Counted from the first letter of the stretch, positions 21,590 to 32,459 are shown. The stretch: 64,000 nucleotides of DNA from Onthophagus taurus (GCF_036711975.1 NW_027248939.1:558001-622000), one strand, 5' to 3'. Notes: a model not told the origin generated them from the letters alone. Translations and numbers: made by a program.

Positions 21590-21770
21590 ATCCTCTATGT
21601 ATGTATAGTTCTTTTTACATCTTGTATGTTTCCTCTATTGAATTAAAATTTCCTTTATTTTTTTTTGAATCGATGGTTAATATTCAATACTCTCATTATC
21701 TAATGCCAAGTCACAAATAGCATAAATTATAATAATTCTGCATGGTTTAAAACGGTTAGATATAAATGCG
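21590..21770 (+). repeat. Duplicate of the reductase upstream region
   Basis: Matches 10198-10340 upstream of the intact reductase gene, including TTCCTCTATTGAATTAAAAT and the TATAAAT box region. It is cut off just after the box, and the sequence 21771-22066 that follows is unrelated. A second, shorter copy of part of the same region lies at 22070-22135, directly joined to the broken reductase exon. Confidence 0.8.
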
Positions 21771-21870
21771 CACTTTTTTTTATCATTAACTCCTCTTTTG
21801 AGTCATTTCCTATCGATTAAAAAAAATAATCGATTTTTAATACAGATTGCTATTTTAGAATTATTCCCAA
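21768..21870 (-). repeat. Short repeat shared with 34.39-34.49 kb
   Basis: The stretch GCGCACTTTTTTTTATCATTAACTCC... with the ATCGATTAAAAA...ATCGATTTTTAA palindrome and ACAGATTGCTATTTTAG is found in reverse orientation around 34390-34487. It interrupts the reductase upstream duplicate here and a BEL LTR there, so it is probably a small mobile element. Full borders are not defined. Confidence 0.55.
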
Positions 21871-22069
21871 TATTCTCTGTAAAAGTGAATTCTCAATACA
21901 TTTTTGTATAAAAACAGTGTTAATCTCATCCTTCTTTTTCGTTAAAGTGTGTGTGTCTCGAATATAAAAAAGGTAAGACAGTATTCAGAACATTTAGACA
22001 AACCCGTTTCAGTGATTTTTCCATAAACTGTTTTTAATTGTTTTAACGAATTTATTCTTTACTTTTGAG
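21871..22069. other. Unassigned sequence between the two upstream duplicates
   Basis: AT-rich, no frame or repeat recognised apart from a GTGTGTGT run near 21945. Confidence 0.3.
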
Positions 22070-22135
22070 AAATCCTGTATGTATGTATAATTATTTTAAC
22101 GTCCTGTACGTTTCCTCTATTGAATTAAAATTTCC

Positions 22136-23190
22136 GGAAAAACCGTATTTATAACGGGAGCAACGGGTTTTATGGGAAAAGTTCTTTTAGAAAAGTTAAT
22201 CAGAAGTGTACCCGATATTAAGAAAATCTACATTTTATTGCGACCAAAAAAAGGAGACAACCCCGAACTAAGAGTTAAACAATTAGCGGACGGCCCCGTA
22301 AGTATTTAAAAATAAAATTTCTTATTTTCAGCAAATAAATCGATTTTTCTCAAAAAAGATATTCACCTTTAATAATTTAAATGCAAAACCCAACGAAAAA
22401 ATTGAAGCGATTTGCGGCGATATAACCAAAGAAGGTTTTGATATGTCCATAAATGATAGGGAAAAATTAATTGATGAAGTATCCGTTGTGTTTCATTTCG
22501 CCGCTTCTGTTCGAATGGACCTTTCATTAAAAGAAGCTGTTATTACAAATACTAAATCAACTTATGAGTTGTTTAAATTTTGTATGAACTTGAAAAATTT
22601 GCAAGTATGTTTAAAATGTTATTTATGTCAAATTGTTAAAAAAAATCTTCCTGTAGTCGGTTATTCATTTATCCACGGCTTATTGCAACGTTGAAATTGA
22701 GAATATGGAGGAGAAAGTGTACCCCATTGACGTTGATCCATACAAGATTATCGATATGGTGGAGTGGATGGATGAAAAGTGCTTAAATGCTATTACTAAA
22801 AGGTTATTAGGTCCTCATCCAAATACTTATACGTTCACTAAACGACTTGCTGAAATAATCGCCGTTGATATGGCTGATAAAGTACCATTAATAATACCGA
22901 GACCATCTATTGGTACGTTTGATATTATTAGAGAAGAAAAAAATACATCGTTTATTTTTAGTTGTGCCTTCTTTGTCTGAACCAATGCCTGGTTGGGTGG
23001 ATAATTTTTATGGTCCGATGGGAATATTTCTAGCGGGTGGAATAGGAATTTTGAAATCATGTTTGTTGGATGGCGAAGCTATACCAGAAGTTATTCCGGT
23101 GGATTTCGCTATAAATAGCGTAATATGTTGTGGATACGAAAGACTAAATAAATATTTCTGTAATTATTTGATAAATTTAAAATTTCTTTC
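22136..23190 (+). pseudogene. Truncated fatty acyl-CoA reductase copy
   Basis: Closely similar to exons 1-4 of the gene at 10404-12062. The first ten codons and the promoter are missing (the upstream sequence joins directly to the codons for GKTVF). Exon-intron borders are otherwise kept: donors near 22299, 22605 and 22913 and acceptors near 22656 and 22961. The fourth intron has lost its donor and is cut at about 23190, where sequence passes directly into a BEL retrotransposon. The last two exons, with the C-terminal domain, are absent. It is a duplicated and broken copy, not a processed one, because introns are present. Confidence 0.9.
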
Positions 23191-23651
23191 ATCATCAAAA
23201 AGAATTGATTTGATTCTTGGTGTGAGTTTATATTCTGAAATTCTTCAAAATGGTGTTAAACGAAGTAGTGATGGTTCTTTGATTGTCCAACAAACCGCGT
23301 TTGGATGGATTCTTTCCGGCGTACTGTCGAATCAATCACAATCAAACTTCAACCCGTATGTTTTTCAGTGTTCGATAGATCGTGAATTCGCGCGTTTAAT
23401 GCAAAAGTTTTGGACGATAGAAGAAAAATCAAGTTTTAAGCCGTGTTTATCTACCGACGAAATTGATTGTGAAAAACATTTCGTCAATTCACATTTACGT
23501 GACAGCTCTGGACGTTTTACTGTTCGTTTACCATTTCGAAAGTTTCGATTTTTTCTCGTTCCGAGTTAAGATTCGCGCGGGATGAAAGCTTCAAGATCAC
23601 GTATAGCATATTTATGCGCGAATATCTCGATTTAAATCACAGAGATCTACT
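23191..23651 (+). pseudogene. BEL/Pao pol, end of protease-type domain and linker
   Basis: Plus-strand protein beginning SSSKRIDLILG and containing AFGWILSGVL and FWTIEEKSS, in the order found between the aspartic protease-like region and reverse transcriptase of BEL/Pao elements. The gag and 5' LTR are missing, since the sequence starts inside a reductase intron remnant. The frame ends near 23569 and the homologous sequence continues in another frame to the insertion at 23656. Confidence 0.85.
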
Positions 23652-23655
23652 CAGT

Positions 23656-24033
23656 TTCTGGGAAAATCAAAAAGTGACTTGAGGCTTCTCACCCACTTCC
23701 TGACCGGACACTGCAGGTTACGTAAGCACATGTTTTACATGAAGCTGGCGAATACACCCCTCTGTAGAGGGTGTGAAAAGGAAGACGAAATGGTAAGTCA
23801 TATTGTTTGTGACTGTCCCAACCTCGCGTACTTAAGGGAATCCAATTCGGAGTACCATGGCTCCAAATTTCGGATATAAGGAACATACCTTTCTGTTCTA
23901 TATTGACGTTCATGAAAAGATTGGGCTGGTTTTCTGGCCCTTGAATGAACAGTAAATTGTGGGGACGTACAAAGGGCACGCTGGGGCCTAAGTGCTGTGA
24001 AGAAACTCACCCCCACCTGAATCTACATACATA
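23656..24033 (+). mobile_element. 5'-truncated non-LTR retrotransposon tail inside the BEL element
   Basis: A 378-bp insertion flanked by CAGT (23652-23655 and 24034-24037), which restores a continuous BEL sequence when removed. It encodes the C-terminal end of an R1/LOA-like reverse transcriptase protein, with FLTGHCRLRKH and the zinc-type motif CRGCEKEDEMVSHIVCDCP, then a stop, and it ends in CTACATACATA, a simple repeat tail. Such short 5'-truncated copies are typical products of target-primed reverse transcription. Confidence 0.85.
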
Positions 24034-24037
24034 CAGT

Positions 24038-24695
24038 GCCAGTCGAATTACCCAACTTCTATCTTCCGCATCACGGAATGATTCGCGAATCTAGTACGAC
24101 TACTAAGCTTCGTGTCGTGTTCAATGGATCACAAAAAACATCATTTGGATTATCGTTAAACGATTGTCTTCATACTGGTCCGAAACTTCAAAGTGAACTT
24201 GTTGATGTTCTTCTAAGGTGGAGGCGCCATCCCGTCGCGTTCGCGTGTGACTTAGAGAAAATGTATCGTCAGATTGACGTTCATCAAGATGACTGGCAGT
24301 TTCAACGAATCGTCTGGCGTGAAAATCTTTCGGAAGCTCCTCTAAGTTACGAACTGACAATGGTAACGTACGGACTTTCATGCGCGCCGTATCTCGCAAT
24401 TCGTTGTATTCGACAGTTAGCGGAAGAACATGTTGAAGAGCAGCCTCTCGGTTCTTCTGCTCTTTTCCGCAACACTTACGTGGACGATATCATTTCCGGT
24501 GCTAATGACATTGATGAAGTTCAAGAATTAATCTTTCAATTAAATCGAGTTTTAACGGCGGGCGGTTTCCTAGCGCAAAAGTGGATTTCAAATGTTTCAG
24601 AAGCGCTCGCATATGTTTCTTCAGACCTTCTATCCGATACAGAAACGCTGCGTGTTCAAGATGACAATTCCCCTCGCGCATTGGGTATTCTTTGA
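24038..24695 (+). pseudogene. BEL/Pao reverse transcriptase
   Basis: A clean frame of about 219 codons with FYLPHHGMIR, RVVFNGSQ, FACDLEKMYRQI (first catalytic Asp) and TYVDDIISG (catalytic YVDD near 24480), the typical BEL/Pao order. The polymerase fold looks complete but the frame stops at 24695, and following pieces are frameshifted. Confidence 0.9.
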
Positions 24696-25439
24696 AACAA
24701 TTCGACCGATGACTTTCTATTTTGTTTCAATAATGACGATTTTGACTTCCGGGAACTTACTAAGCGTAACGTTCTACGGGTTTGCGAATGCTTCGACTAG
24801 TGCCTTTGGTACGGTAGTGTATCTTCGCGTTTCAAGAGCTGATGATGTTCGCGTTTCTCTTATTTTTTTCTAAAACGAAAGTGGCACCTCTTAAACGCGT
24901 AACCATTCCGCGACTTGAATTGTGCGCCGCCGTGTTGTTAGTTCGGTTGATAGAACGCCTTCGAGCAACACTGGATTTCAACGAAGTTCCAATTTTTCTA
25001 TGGAGCGATTCTACGGTGGCACTTTCTTGAATCTGCAGTCATCCTTCAAGATGGAAAAATTTCGTCCGGAATAGAGTAATAGAAATTCAGGAGCTTTCTC
25101 ATGTTCATTGGCGCTACGTTCCGACGAAAAAAAACCCGGCCGATTTGTCTTCCCGTGGAGTTTCATTGACGAAACTTGAAGCCGAAACGTTATGGTAGAA
25201 TGGACCGTCTTGGCTTCGCTCACAGAAGCCATCTTAAATGTAACGAGAGATGGCCACAGAATGGCCATCTCTTCGCCCCAATTCAGATGCCAAAGAAATT
25301 TCAGAAGCACGTTCTATTCATACATCCCACACCGCAACTGCTATGAAAAAAGCATGGGATTTAAAGTTGAAATATTCGTCGTTGAACAACCTTCTGCGAG
25401 TCACTGCTTGGTGTAAGAGATTTTTTCATAAAGTAAAGA
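24696..25439 (+). pseudogene. BEL/Pao RNase H and linker, frameshifted
   Basis: Pieces in several frames: GFANASTSAFGTVVYLR near 24780-24830, KTKVAPLKRVTIPRLELCAAVL near 24875-24940, WSDSTVALS near 25000-25030 (interrupted by TGA), and YVPTKKNPADLSSRG near 25115-25165. These match the RNase H and connection of BEL elements. At least two frameshifts and one stop. The following 25200-25440 is poorly conserved linker. Confidence 0.8.
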
Positions 25440-25655
25440 CTAATTCAAAGTTAAACTAAAACTAGAAGTAACACTAGCACTATCACTAGAACTAACACTA
25501 GACCTAGAACTAGAAACTTTCGGGTTAAGCCGTGCGTTTTTTGAAAAAATGTTTGACATTTCGGATGTCATGTTGCAACATTCTTCAGAAACAAGTTCGA
25601 AATCTAGTTCTAGTTTTAGTTTAATTAACACCGGCCGTGAAAGCCTTCGTACTTA
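25440..25655 (-). repeat. Penelope-associated repeat with minisatellite and hammerhead-like core, inserted in BEL
   Basis: Between the BEL RNase H and integrase parts lies a CTAGAACTAACACTAG-type minisatellite (25452-25515), then ACGCACGGCTTAACCCGAAA on the minus strand, then the hammerhead-like motif at 25550-25593, then on the plus strand CTAGTTTTAGTTTAATTAAC and GGCCGTGAAAGCCTTCG. Related copies are at 12.44 and 16.39 kb. The two CTAGTT tracts in opposite orientations give the block a partly palindromic layout. Confidence 0.65.
25550..25593 (-). ncRNA. Hammerhead ribozyme-like motif, better preserved copy
   Basis: On the minus strand: TGTTT (helix I), CTGAAGA (matches the core CUGANGA), a hairpin region, GAAA, TGTC (two-base helix III plus the GUC cleavage triplet), and AAACA (helix I partner). 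The five-base helix I is perfect. Helix II is imperfect next to GAAA. Minimal hammerheads of this layout are established in Penelope-like elements. Needs covariance-model support. Confidence 0.45.
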
Positions 25656-25659
25656 TAAT

Positions 25660-26790
25660 TCAAAGTTTTCAGACATACTTTCTCCTGATGAACTGAACGA
25701 CTCTTTAATGTTCTGGGTGCGCGAGTGTCAACAACTTCATTTCTCGGACGAAATCAAATTCTAACGGACGTGCCACGTTCAAGTTCTCTTTTCCGACTTT
25801 CTCCATTCATAGACGGTAAAGATTTTCTACGAATGACCGGGCGCCTTCTATTTTCAAATTTGGATTGGAATGAGAAGCATACAATCATTCTTCTAAAAGA
25901 TTCGCCAATTACTTTCATTCATCGATGTATAATTTCATGATTTGTGCGAAACAACGAGCAGTTATCAGCCAGCAGTTGATGGCCCAACTTCCGCCTTCAA
26001 GAGTCATATCATCCCGCCCGTTTCTACACACCGGTATTGACTACGCCGGACTTTTTCATTTGAAGCATCTCCGAAGACGTAGTAGTAAGACGTATAAAGG
26101 TTATCTTATTCTGTTTGTTTGTTTAGCCACTTCAGCCGTCCATTTAGCCACAGATTATTCAACTACAGGATTTCCTGCTGCATACAAGCTGCGTTCCATG
26201 TTTTCTATAGCGTCCAAAGAATGGAAAGAAATGGCTAGTCTTTTGAGCTGCGACGGCACCCGATGGAAGTTCAATCCTCCCGAAGCACCACATTTCGGTG
26301 GAAAGTGGGAGGCTGGAGTAAAATCTGTTAAAGGCCACCTTCGAAAAGTTGTCGGATCGACACTTCTTACGTATGAAGAATTTAACACCGTTTTGATTCA
26401 AATTGAGGCAGTGCTAAATTCAAGACCTCTATGTTCAATATCTGACGATCCGAACAATTTTGATGTTCTGACTCCGGCTCACTTTCTCATCGGTAGCGCT
26501 CTTACCGTTGTTCCAGAGCCGTCCGTCTTCGATGAAAAGATATCAAGACTCTCTCGATGCCAGCTTCTTCGTCGTATGGTTGAAGATTTGTGAAAGATTT
26601 GGGAAAGGTTTTATCTACAATCTATTCAGAACGGTACGAAATGGTTCAATCAACAAAATCTTCCTCAAATTGGACAGCTTGTACTCATCCGAGATGAAAG
26701 ATTACCTTCGGCGAAATGGTCTCTAGCAAGAATTCTTCAAATTCATTCCGGTACCGATGGATTCAGTTACTATTTTATTGTTAATTTCTT
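25660..26790 (+). pseudogene. BEL/Pao integrase and C-terminal region
   Basis: Contains the zinc-binding/linker region in several frames (25670-25920), then a 222-codon frame from 25925 with CAKQRAVISQQLMAQLPPSR, FLHTGIDYAG (first catalytic Asp of the integrase core), GYLILFVCLATSAVHL, FNPPEAPHFGGKWEAGVKS (catalytic Glu) and LTPAHFLIGSAL. A stretch of the core between VHLATDYST and the CDGTRWKFNPP block is shortened, so the middle catalytic Asp region is missing. The C-terminal IGQLVLIRDERLPSAKW block follows in another frame (26660-26730). Confidence 0.85.
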
Positions 26791-26950
26791 ACTAATTATT
26801 TCATTATTTTATTTAATGTAAAAGTTTGTTTTCCTGCGGCCATTTTTTCTTATTTAGTTTGTAATCATTTCAGTTAGGGTCAATTTTCAAATTACTTTGT
26901 ATAATTTTTTTTTTTTATTTTCTGTTGTCATTCGTCAAGGCGGGCGGTAA

Positions 26951-27189
26951 TGTTCAAAGTTTGTATAATTTAGTTATTAGTCGGCTGTTCCGTATTTATT
27001 AAGTTTTTGTTGTCGTGTTTCTCGAGTTGTTGTTGACGTTAAAAGTGCAATAAATCGTTCCGGTCAATTTTCGTTAAAAGTATTTTCAATTGCGTTAATT
27101 CGAATAGATACATACGTTCGTTAAAAGTATTTCGGTTTTTATTTTCTATTCGAAGAACTTCTGAAAGATTTTTACAAGAACCGTAAGAC
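26951..27189 (+). mobile_element. 3' LTR of the BEL element (approximate right border)
   Basis: The polypurine-like run GGCGGGCGGTAA immediately precedes TGTTCAAAGTTTG, the start of the LTR. The same junction, GGCGGGCGGTTAA then TGTTAAAAG, recurs at 34270-34284 for another BEL fragment, which confirms the left border. The right border near 27189 (ending ...GACA) is a guess, as the 5' LTR is absent. Confidence 0.6.
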
Positions 27190-27204
27190 ATTTCCTTTTT
27201 TTGA

Positions 27205-27960
27205 CAGTTTTTCTAAGACCCGGATTTTTAAGTGACATTTATATAAGCGTTTCAGATTTTTCCCTCAGATTTCAGATTTTAAATTGTTTGAATCGTTATC
27301 ATTATTGTCTGTACCTTTCTCACATTCTACAAATTTCACTGATTTTTTTGATCTACACATCTTACCCCAATGTCCTAACTTCTTACATTTATTACATATA
27401 GAATCTTTGGCCGGACACTTCTCTCTGGGATGACGTTTATTTCCACAATGATAACAGCTTTATTCTTCGGAACCCCACTCGGTTCTCCACTGCTTCCCGG
27501 AACCATTTTGTCCTCGATTCTTTACTGAACCGGTGAATTTCTTGTTTTGAATCGCTCGAACTTCGACGTTCATGGTTTCTGCTCTCAATACATAATTCTG
27601 TTGACTCTGTATTTCTGCTTGTTTTGCTGCCAAAACTGCGTCAGCCAGCGTGAGGTTTGATTGAAGCTGTAGACGTTCACTGGTTTTAACATCAAGCATG
27701 CCCACCTCACGGTCTCGAATTCAACGTTCGTCCTTCAACGCTCCAAACTCACAATATTCTGCATGTGTATGTACGTTAGTGATAAAACAATCAACACTCT
27801 CACCCGGATTTTGTATACAAGAATTGAACTTAAACCGTTCGAAAATAACATTTCTCCTTGGTATGAAATACTCGTCAAATCCCTTCAAAGCCTCTTCATA
27901 CGTTTCTGGTTGTTTCTTGATTTGCATCAACACATTCTCGCTTTCTTCTATTATAGGTAT
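27205..27960 (-). pseudogene. Ty3/Gypsy-type gag, middle and C-terminal part with zinc knuckle
   Basis: Minus-strand protein with the capsid-like block GFDEYFIPRRNVIFERFKF (near 27840-27900), SVDCFITNVHTHAEYC, TSERLQLQSNLTLADAVLAA (near 27620-27690), and a CCHC-type pair including CYHCGNKRHPREKCP and CNKCKKLGHWGKMC (near 27370-27470). There are in-frame TGA codons near 27725 and 27462. The N-terminal part is at 32288-32459, separated by a non-LTR insertion. No matching pol is adjacent. Confidence 0.85.
27665..27960. repeat. 296-bp direct repeat, 3' side of the R1-like element
   Basis: Identical in length and nearly identical in sequence to 31992-32287 (one clear difference: CGTTCGTCC here, CGCTCGTCC there). 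The two copies directly flank the non-LTR element and consist of Gypsy gag sequence, so they are best explained as an unusually long target-site duplication. Confidence 0.9.
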
Positions 27961-28060
27961 TACATTACATTACATTACATAGAATACATATCGGGTAGGC
28001 GGACCAACCAACCTTGCACCGCGACCCTAAGGATCTATTGTACCCCGATAGATATCGTTA

Positions 28061-31058
28061 TCAAATTTCACCGTGCAGTCCAATGCTCTTAACGAACATT
28101 AATACCTTGCTCGGCGAAAGGTCATTCAGATCTTTTGAGGAGATAAACTGCGACCCAAAAATCGAGAATCTGATACGGTTAACGGCAGGGCAGTGGCATA
28201 AAACATGCTCAACCGTCTCTGCTTCCTCCGCACATAGTCGGCATTCAACGTCGTCGGCTAAACCCAACAAGTTGAGGTGTGCTTTTAATCGGCAGTGCCC
28301 AGTAAAAACACCCATTAGAACTATTATGCTACTATGGGCAAGTCCTAAAATATTCCCGGGTTTGACAGTGGCGATGTTAATAAATACCTTAGCATGTCTC
28401 ATACCAGGAGAACTGGTCCACAGTACGACATGTCGGAACAGTTTTGAGCATATTGCTTAAATCTGTAAATGGTTGTTCTAGCCACTTTCTCTATATGCAA
28501 ATGCAGAGGAGATAGGCCAAGCAGAACCTCCATTGCTAGAGTTGGCGTTGTGCCTATCGCACCAGAGATTGCCAATCCAGCTACTCGTTGAATTCGTGAA
28601 AGTTTACTGATAACTGAAGTCTGTCGGACTTTCCTATACCAGGCTGCTGCTCCGTATGTGATCATAGGTCTAACCACAGTCACATAGAGCCAGTACAGTC
28701 TTTCAGGGGTAAGACCCCAATTTTTTCCACAAAGACTGCAACAAGTCCACAAGGATAGTCTAGCTTTGTGCAAAACTCCCAGCAAATGTCCATTCCATGA
28801 CAGGGTTTTGTCTAGGATTACTCCTAGATATTTGACTTCCTTTGAGAAAGGAATTTCTTCACCTTGGATAGTTGGGCCGATTAGTCCATCCAACTTTCGC
28901 TTCCTGGTGAAGGGCACAACAATTGTCTTTTGCGGGTTTATTGAGAGGTTCTCTCCCTTACACCAAGCGCAAATGGTATCTAGGGTCACCTGGAGGACTT
29001 TAGATATCCTCGGCAAACAGGTTCCTTTGACCATAACGACAATGTCATCAGCATAAGCTTGTATTTCCACACCAACGGCTTCGACTATCGCAATCAGATC
29101 GTCAACTAGGAGGGACCAAAGCAGGGGAGATAACACCCCTCCTTGCGGGCAGCCACCTCCCGGCCTGAAGCGTATCGTATCACCGTGGAGTGAAGTAGAA
29201 ACTATTCTACTATCTAGCATATTGCGGATCCAACCCGCTATAGTTGCTTCCACTCCCCTGTCAAGAGCAGCTCTTTCAAGAGATTGTGGTATTGCGTTGT
29301 TGAAAGCTCCCTCTATATCCAGAAACGCACAAACCAAGATTTCTTTATCCTGCAGCGTCCTGGATACTCTACCAACTAAGTTGTGTAGAGCCAATTCTGC
29401 TGATTTTCCCGCTTGATAAGCATACTGGTGGCGACTCAGTGGACCAGATACCAATGGCGCCGTACGGATATACCGTTCCAGAACTTTTTCAAGGGTTTTT
29501 AGCAGAAATGACGTTAGGCTGATGGGTCGAAAGGCATTAGAAGTAGGGACCGAACGGCCCGCTTTGGGTATGTAAGATACCCGTACCTTAGTCCATTCTG
29601 CCGGCACATATTTCCAGGCGACACTCGCTCTGAAAATTTTTACCAAAATTGGCAACAACAAAGACCTCCCCTGCTGTAACAAAGCAGGAAAGATATTGTC
29701 TTCTCCAGGCGATTTGAACGGCTTAAACGTTTGAATTGCCTGGTCCACGGATGTGTAAGTGACGACTTTTCTAGCCACACTCCAATCCGTATTTGAGGGG
29801 TGCTTTGCCTTGCAGGAATAGCCCGCTGTGGCATTATCGGCCCTCATCATCAGGCTTCCTGGGAAGTGAGTCTGCATTAGAAGCTCCAACGAGGCTCTGC
29901 TAGAGTCCGTAAAACTACCGTCAGGCCTCCTAAGTGAGCCGAGGGGTAGTGCCGGATCTCTAGCGAGAATCTTGTGAATTCTTGCACTGCTGGGTGTGTC
30001 TTTCACTTCCTCACAGAACCTCCTCCAAGACTCTCTTTTTGCCTTACGTATGTTTTTGGTGTAATTCGTTAGAGCCTGTTTATATTTCTCCCATTCACCT
30101 AATGTCTTGGCCCGCTCGAAAAGTTTTCGGACCTCTTGTCTTTCGGAGCTAAGAGATTCGTTCCACCAGGGTGTGCCCCGATTACTACTTTTCACCTTCA
30201 GTGGACGCTACTGTGATATGCAGAGCGAATTGCCACAGAGATCTGCTCCGTGGCTATTTCAACCTGATCACAGTTCCTAACGGTTGCGATAACACTAGTT
30301 AGGTTATCTGCAAGGCAACTCTTAAACAGATCCCAATTAGTGCTACGGGGATTATGGTACGTACAGTCCGATTTCATCCCTAGATCAATTTTAAATTGAA
30401 TATGTCTATGATCTGAACACGACGGTTCAGAGAATACCCTCCAGGAGGTTATCTTAGAGCTTAATATAATTGAGCTGAACGTAATGTCAAGTACCTCTGC
30501 TCTATTTCTGGTAACAAAGGTTGGTTTGGCGCCTACATTATTAACAGTAAGCCCCTCCCCTAATAGGTAGTCAAAAAGTAACTCACCTCTTTCATTTGTG
30601 TTGGTGCTGGCCCACATTGTGTGGTAGGCATTGGCGTCACATCCAACAACAACTTGCAGGTTATTCCTCCGGCTGTAGGCAATTATGTCTCGCACAGCGA
30701 CCGGGGGAAGGTCATTCTCCGTTCCGGGGAAGTATGCCGAGCAGATGACTATTTCTGTCCAGCCCTTCTCACCTCGGATTCTCAGAACCGCAGCCACACA
30801 ATCGCGGTCGCTATGCTCTGAGACTAAGAAAGCGTTAATGTTGTTACTGATAAGTAAACAAGCTCTAGGTCTATCTCCTGAGCAAAGTAACTTACCGGAT
30901 AAATTACCGAGTCCGCTGATGCGCCCGGTATTGGCGAGCCATGGTTCCTGAATGAGGGCAATATCAATTCGCTCACTCATCCAGGTTCTGCTAAGGACAG
31001 CCGTAGCCGCCCTAGCGTGCTGCAGGTTTACCTGTAAACAGTTAATAGACTTATCCAC
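28061..31058 (-). pseudogene. R1-like ORF2: AP endonuclease, reverse transcriptase, C-terminal zinc motif
   Basis: Frame 1 (31058-30198) is an APE-type endonuclease with LQVNLQHARAA, IALIQEPWL, GCDANAYHTMW and SDHRHIQF at the expected places; it nicks target DNA to prime reverse transcription. A single frameshift near 30196 leads into the 598-codon reverse transcriptase frame (30195-28399) with FKSPGEDNIFPALLQ, FRPISLTSFLLKTLEK, GCPQGGVLSPLLW and the catalytic YADDIVVM (near 29050). Another frameshift near 28400 leads to the end, with CRLCAEEAETVEHVLCHCP. No RNase H lies between them, which fits R1-type rather than I-type. The two frameshifts make it inactive, though only barely. Confidence 0.9.
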
Positions 31059-31078
31059 TGAGCTGAGTACAGTTTCCC

Positions 31079-31973
31079 CTACTTACCTCTCGCATGGGAT
31101 GGAGCAGCCGTCCCACCGGCCCCTCTCATTCCAGCGCGCCCTCTCGAGCCTCGGGCAGGAGTCGAGGACTTTCCTCTTTCTCCACTCTCCCATGGTGCAG
31201 AACGAGTACCTGCACGACGCTCCCTGCTGGACACCCCGGCACGTGCGGATATCCCACCTCGGCCGGGTTTCACACCTGGCGATCTTTTCACGCGCTTGGC
31301 GCTTGTTGCCGCGGGAGCTGATGATGTCGACGGGGCGACTGTGACAGCCTCCGTCGTCTCGGTAGTAGGTGCGGGATTCTCCATTCCCTTTCCTTTCAGT
31401 CGGAACTGAATTCTTCCATATCCGAAGTACTGCCGCCAGCACAGTTCTTCCAGGGCGTTGCAAGACACTTCGTCAACCGCGAAGGTCCACGTCTGCCCCG
31501 GTCCGGATCTGGTGGTGTTCAGAACCGTCCACTCGGATGTTTGGAGTGAGTTGTTCATCACCTCCAATCGGGTTAGCACCGTCTCTTTGGTGAGAGGAAC
31601 ATTAGCTTCATCGTCTGGGATATATGCTACACAGACGTGCGGCCTGGGAATATCTTTCCCCTCGACCGCCTTAATCTGGGCACCCTCCCATGGATGAAGG
31701 CTATTGGCTGTATTCAGAAGCCAGTCCTTCGAGCAGGCATCCGCGCAAGTGACTAAAAGCCAGCCTGGACGTGTCGCACATCCCTCGAACCGGACTTGTG
31801 TTCGCACACCCCCTTTTTGGATGTTGTCCAACCCTGATACCGCTCACAGCAGCTTTGTAAGTCAGCTGCTTCTCTGAAGCAGCTTTGGTTTCCGTCGGCA
31901 CGATATCAGCCGGCTTGGGCTTCTTAGCCACTTGCTCGGGCGTCGACCCATCAGAGCGCGCCCTCTTGGCCAA
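31079..31973 (-). pseudogene. R1-like ORF1 (gag-like, DUF4780-type)
   Basis: Begins MAKRARSDGSTPEQ at 31973. A frameshift near 31830 joins it to the second stretch (from 31831) with GWLLVTCADACSKDWL and YFGYGRIQFRLKGKG. The C-terminal part is Arg/Gly/Ser-rich (31080-31280) and probably binds RNA. ORF1 proteins of this kind package the element RNA. It stops 20 bases before ORF2 starts. Confidence 0.75.
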
Positions 31974-31991
31974 AGGCTTAGAGGTCTCTGT

Positions 31992-32287
31992 AGCTGTAGA
32001 CGTTCACTGGTTTTAACATCAAGCATGCCCACCTCACGGTCTCGAATTCAACGCTCGTCCTTCAACGCTCCAAACTCACAATATTCTGCATGTGTATGTA
32101 CGTTAGTGATAAAACAATCAACACTCTCACCCGGATTTTGTATACAAGAATTGAACTTAAACCGTTCGAAAATAACATTTCTCCTTGGTATGAAATACTC
32201 GTCAAATCCCTTCAAAGCCTCTTCATACGTTTCTGGTTGTTTCTTGATTTGCATCAACACATTCTCGCTTTCTTCTATTATAGGTAT
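31992..32287. repeat. 296-bp direct repeat, 5' side of the R1-like element
   Basis: Partner of 27665-27960; see there. Beyond it, at 32288, the Gypsy gag continues, which shows that this is the original flank and the two copies arose by duplication of one gag segment. Confidence 0.9.
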
Positions 32288-32459
32288 ATAGTACTATATT
32301 TATTTTATCACTGTCTGGCTCACTATTTAGACCTGTGACCGCCATGCACCTCTGGAAACGTTTTTTCCATTGTGGCCATGCCTCTGGGGTTGAGAAGTTG
32401 AATTTCTCTGGTGTCGTTACATTTAAAGACAACTTGCCTTGTTTCTTGTTGACCGCCAT
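32288..32459 (-). pseudogene. Ty3/Gypsy-type gag, N-terminal part
   Basis: Starts MAVNKKQGKLSLNV at 32459 and includes FNFSTPEAWPQWKKRFQRC, the usual opening of arthropod Gypsy gag proteins, then GLNSEPDSDKINIVLY, after which the frame shifts and a segment is missing before the duplicated part. The rest of the protein is at 27205-27960. Confidence 0.8.

Larger units (their letters stand above)
27961..31991 (-). mobile_element. R1/LOA-like non-LTR retrotransposon, 4.03 kb, nearly full length
   Basis: Minus orientation. The 3' end carries a simple tail of four TACAT units (27961-27980 as read on the plus strand). Two open frames in order: ORF1 (31973-31079) and ORF2 (31058-28061). Flanked by the 296-bp duplication. 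The 5' untranslated part is only about 18 bp, so the element is probably slightly 5' truncated. Few disabling changes (one frameshift in ORF1; two in ORF2) indicate a fairly recent insertion. Confidence 0.9.
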
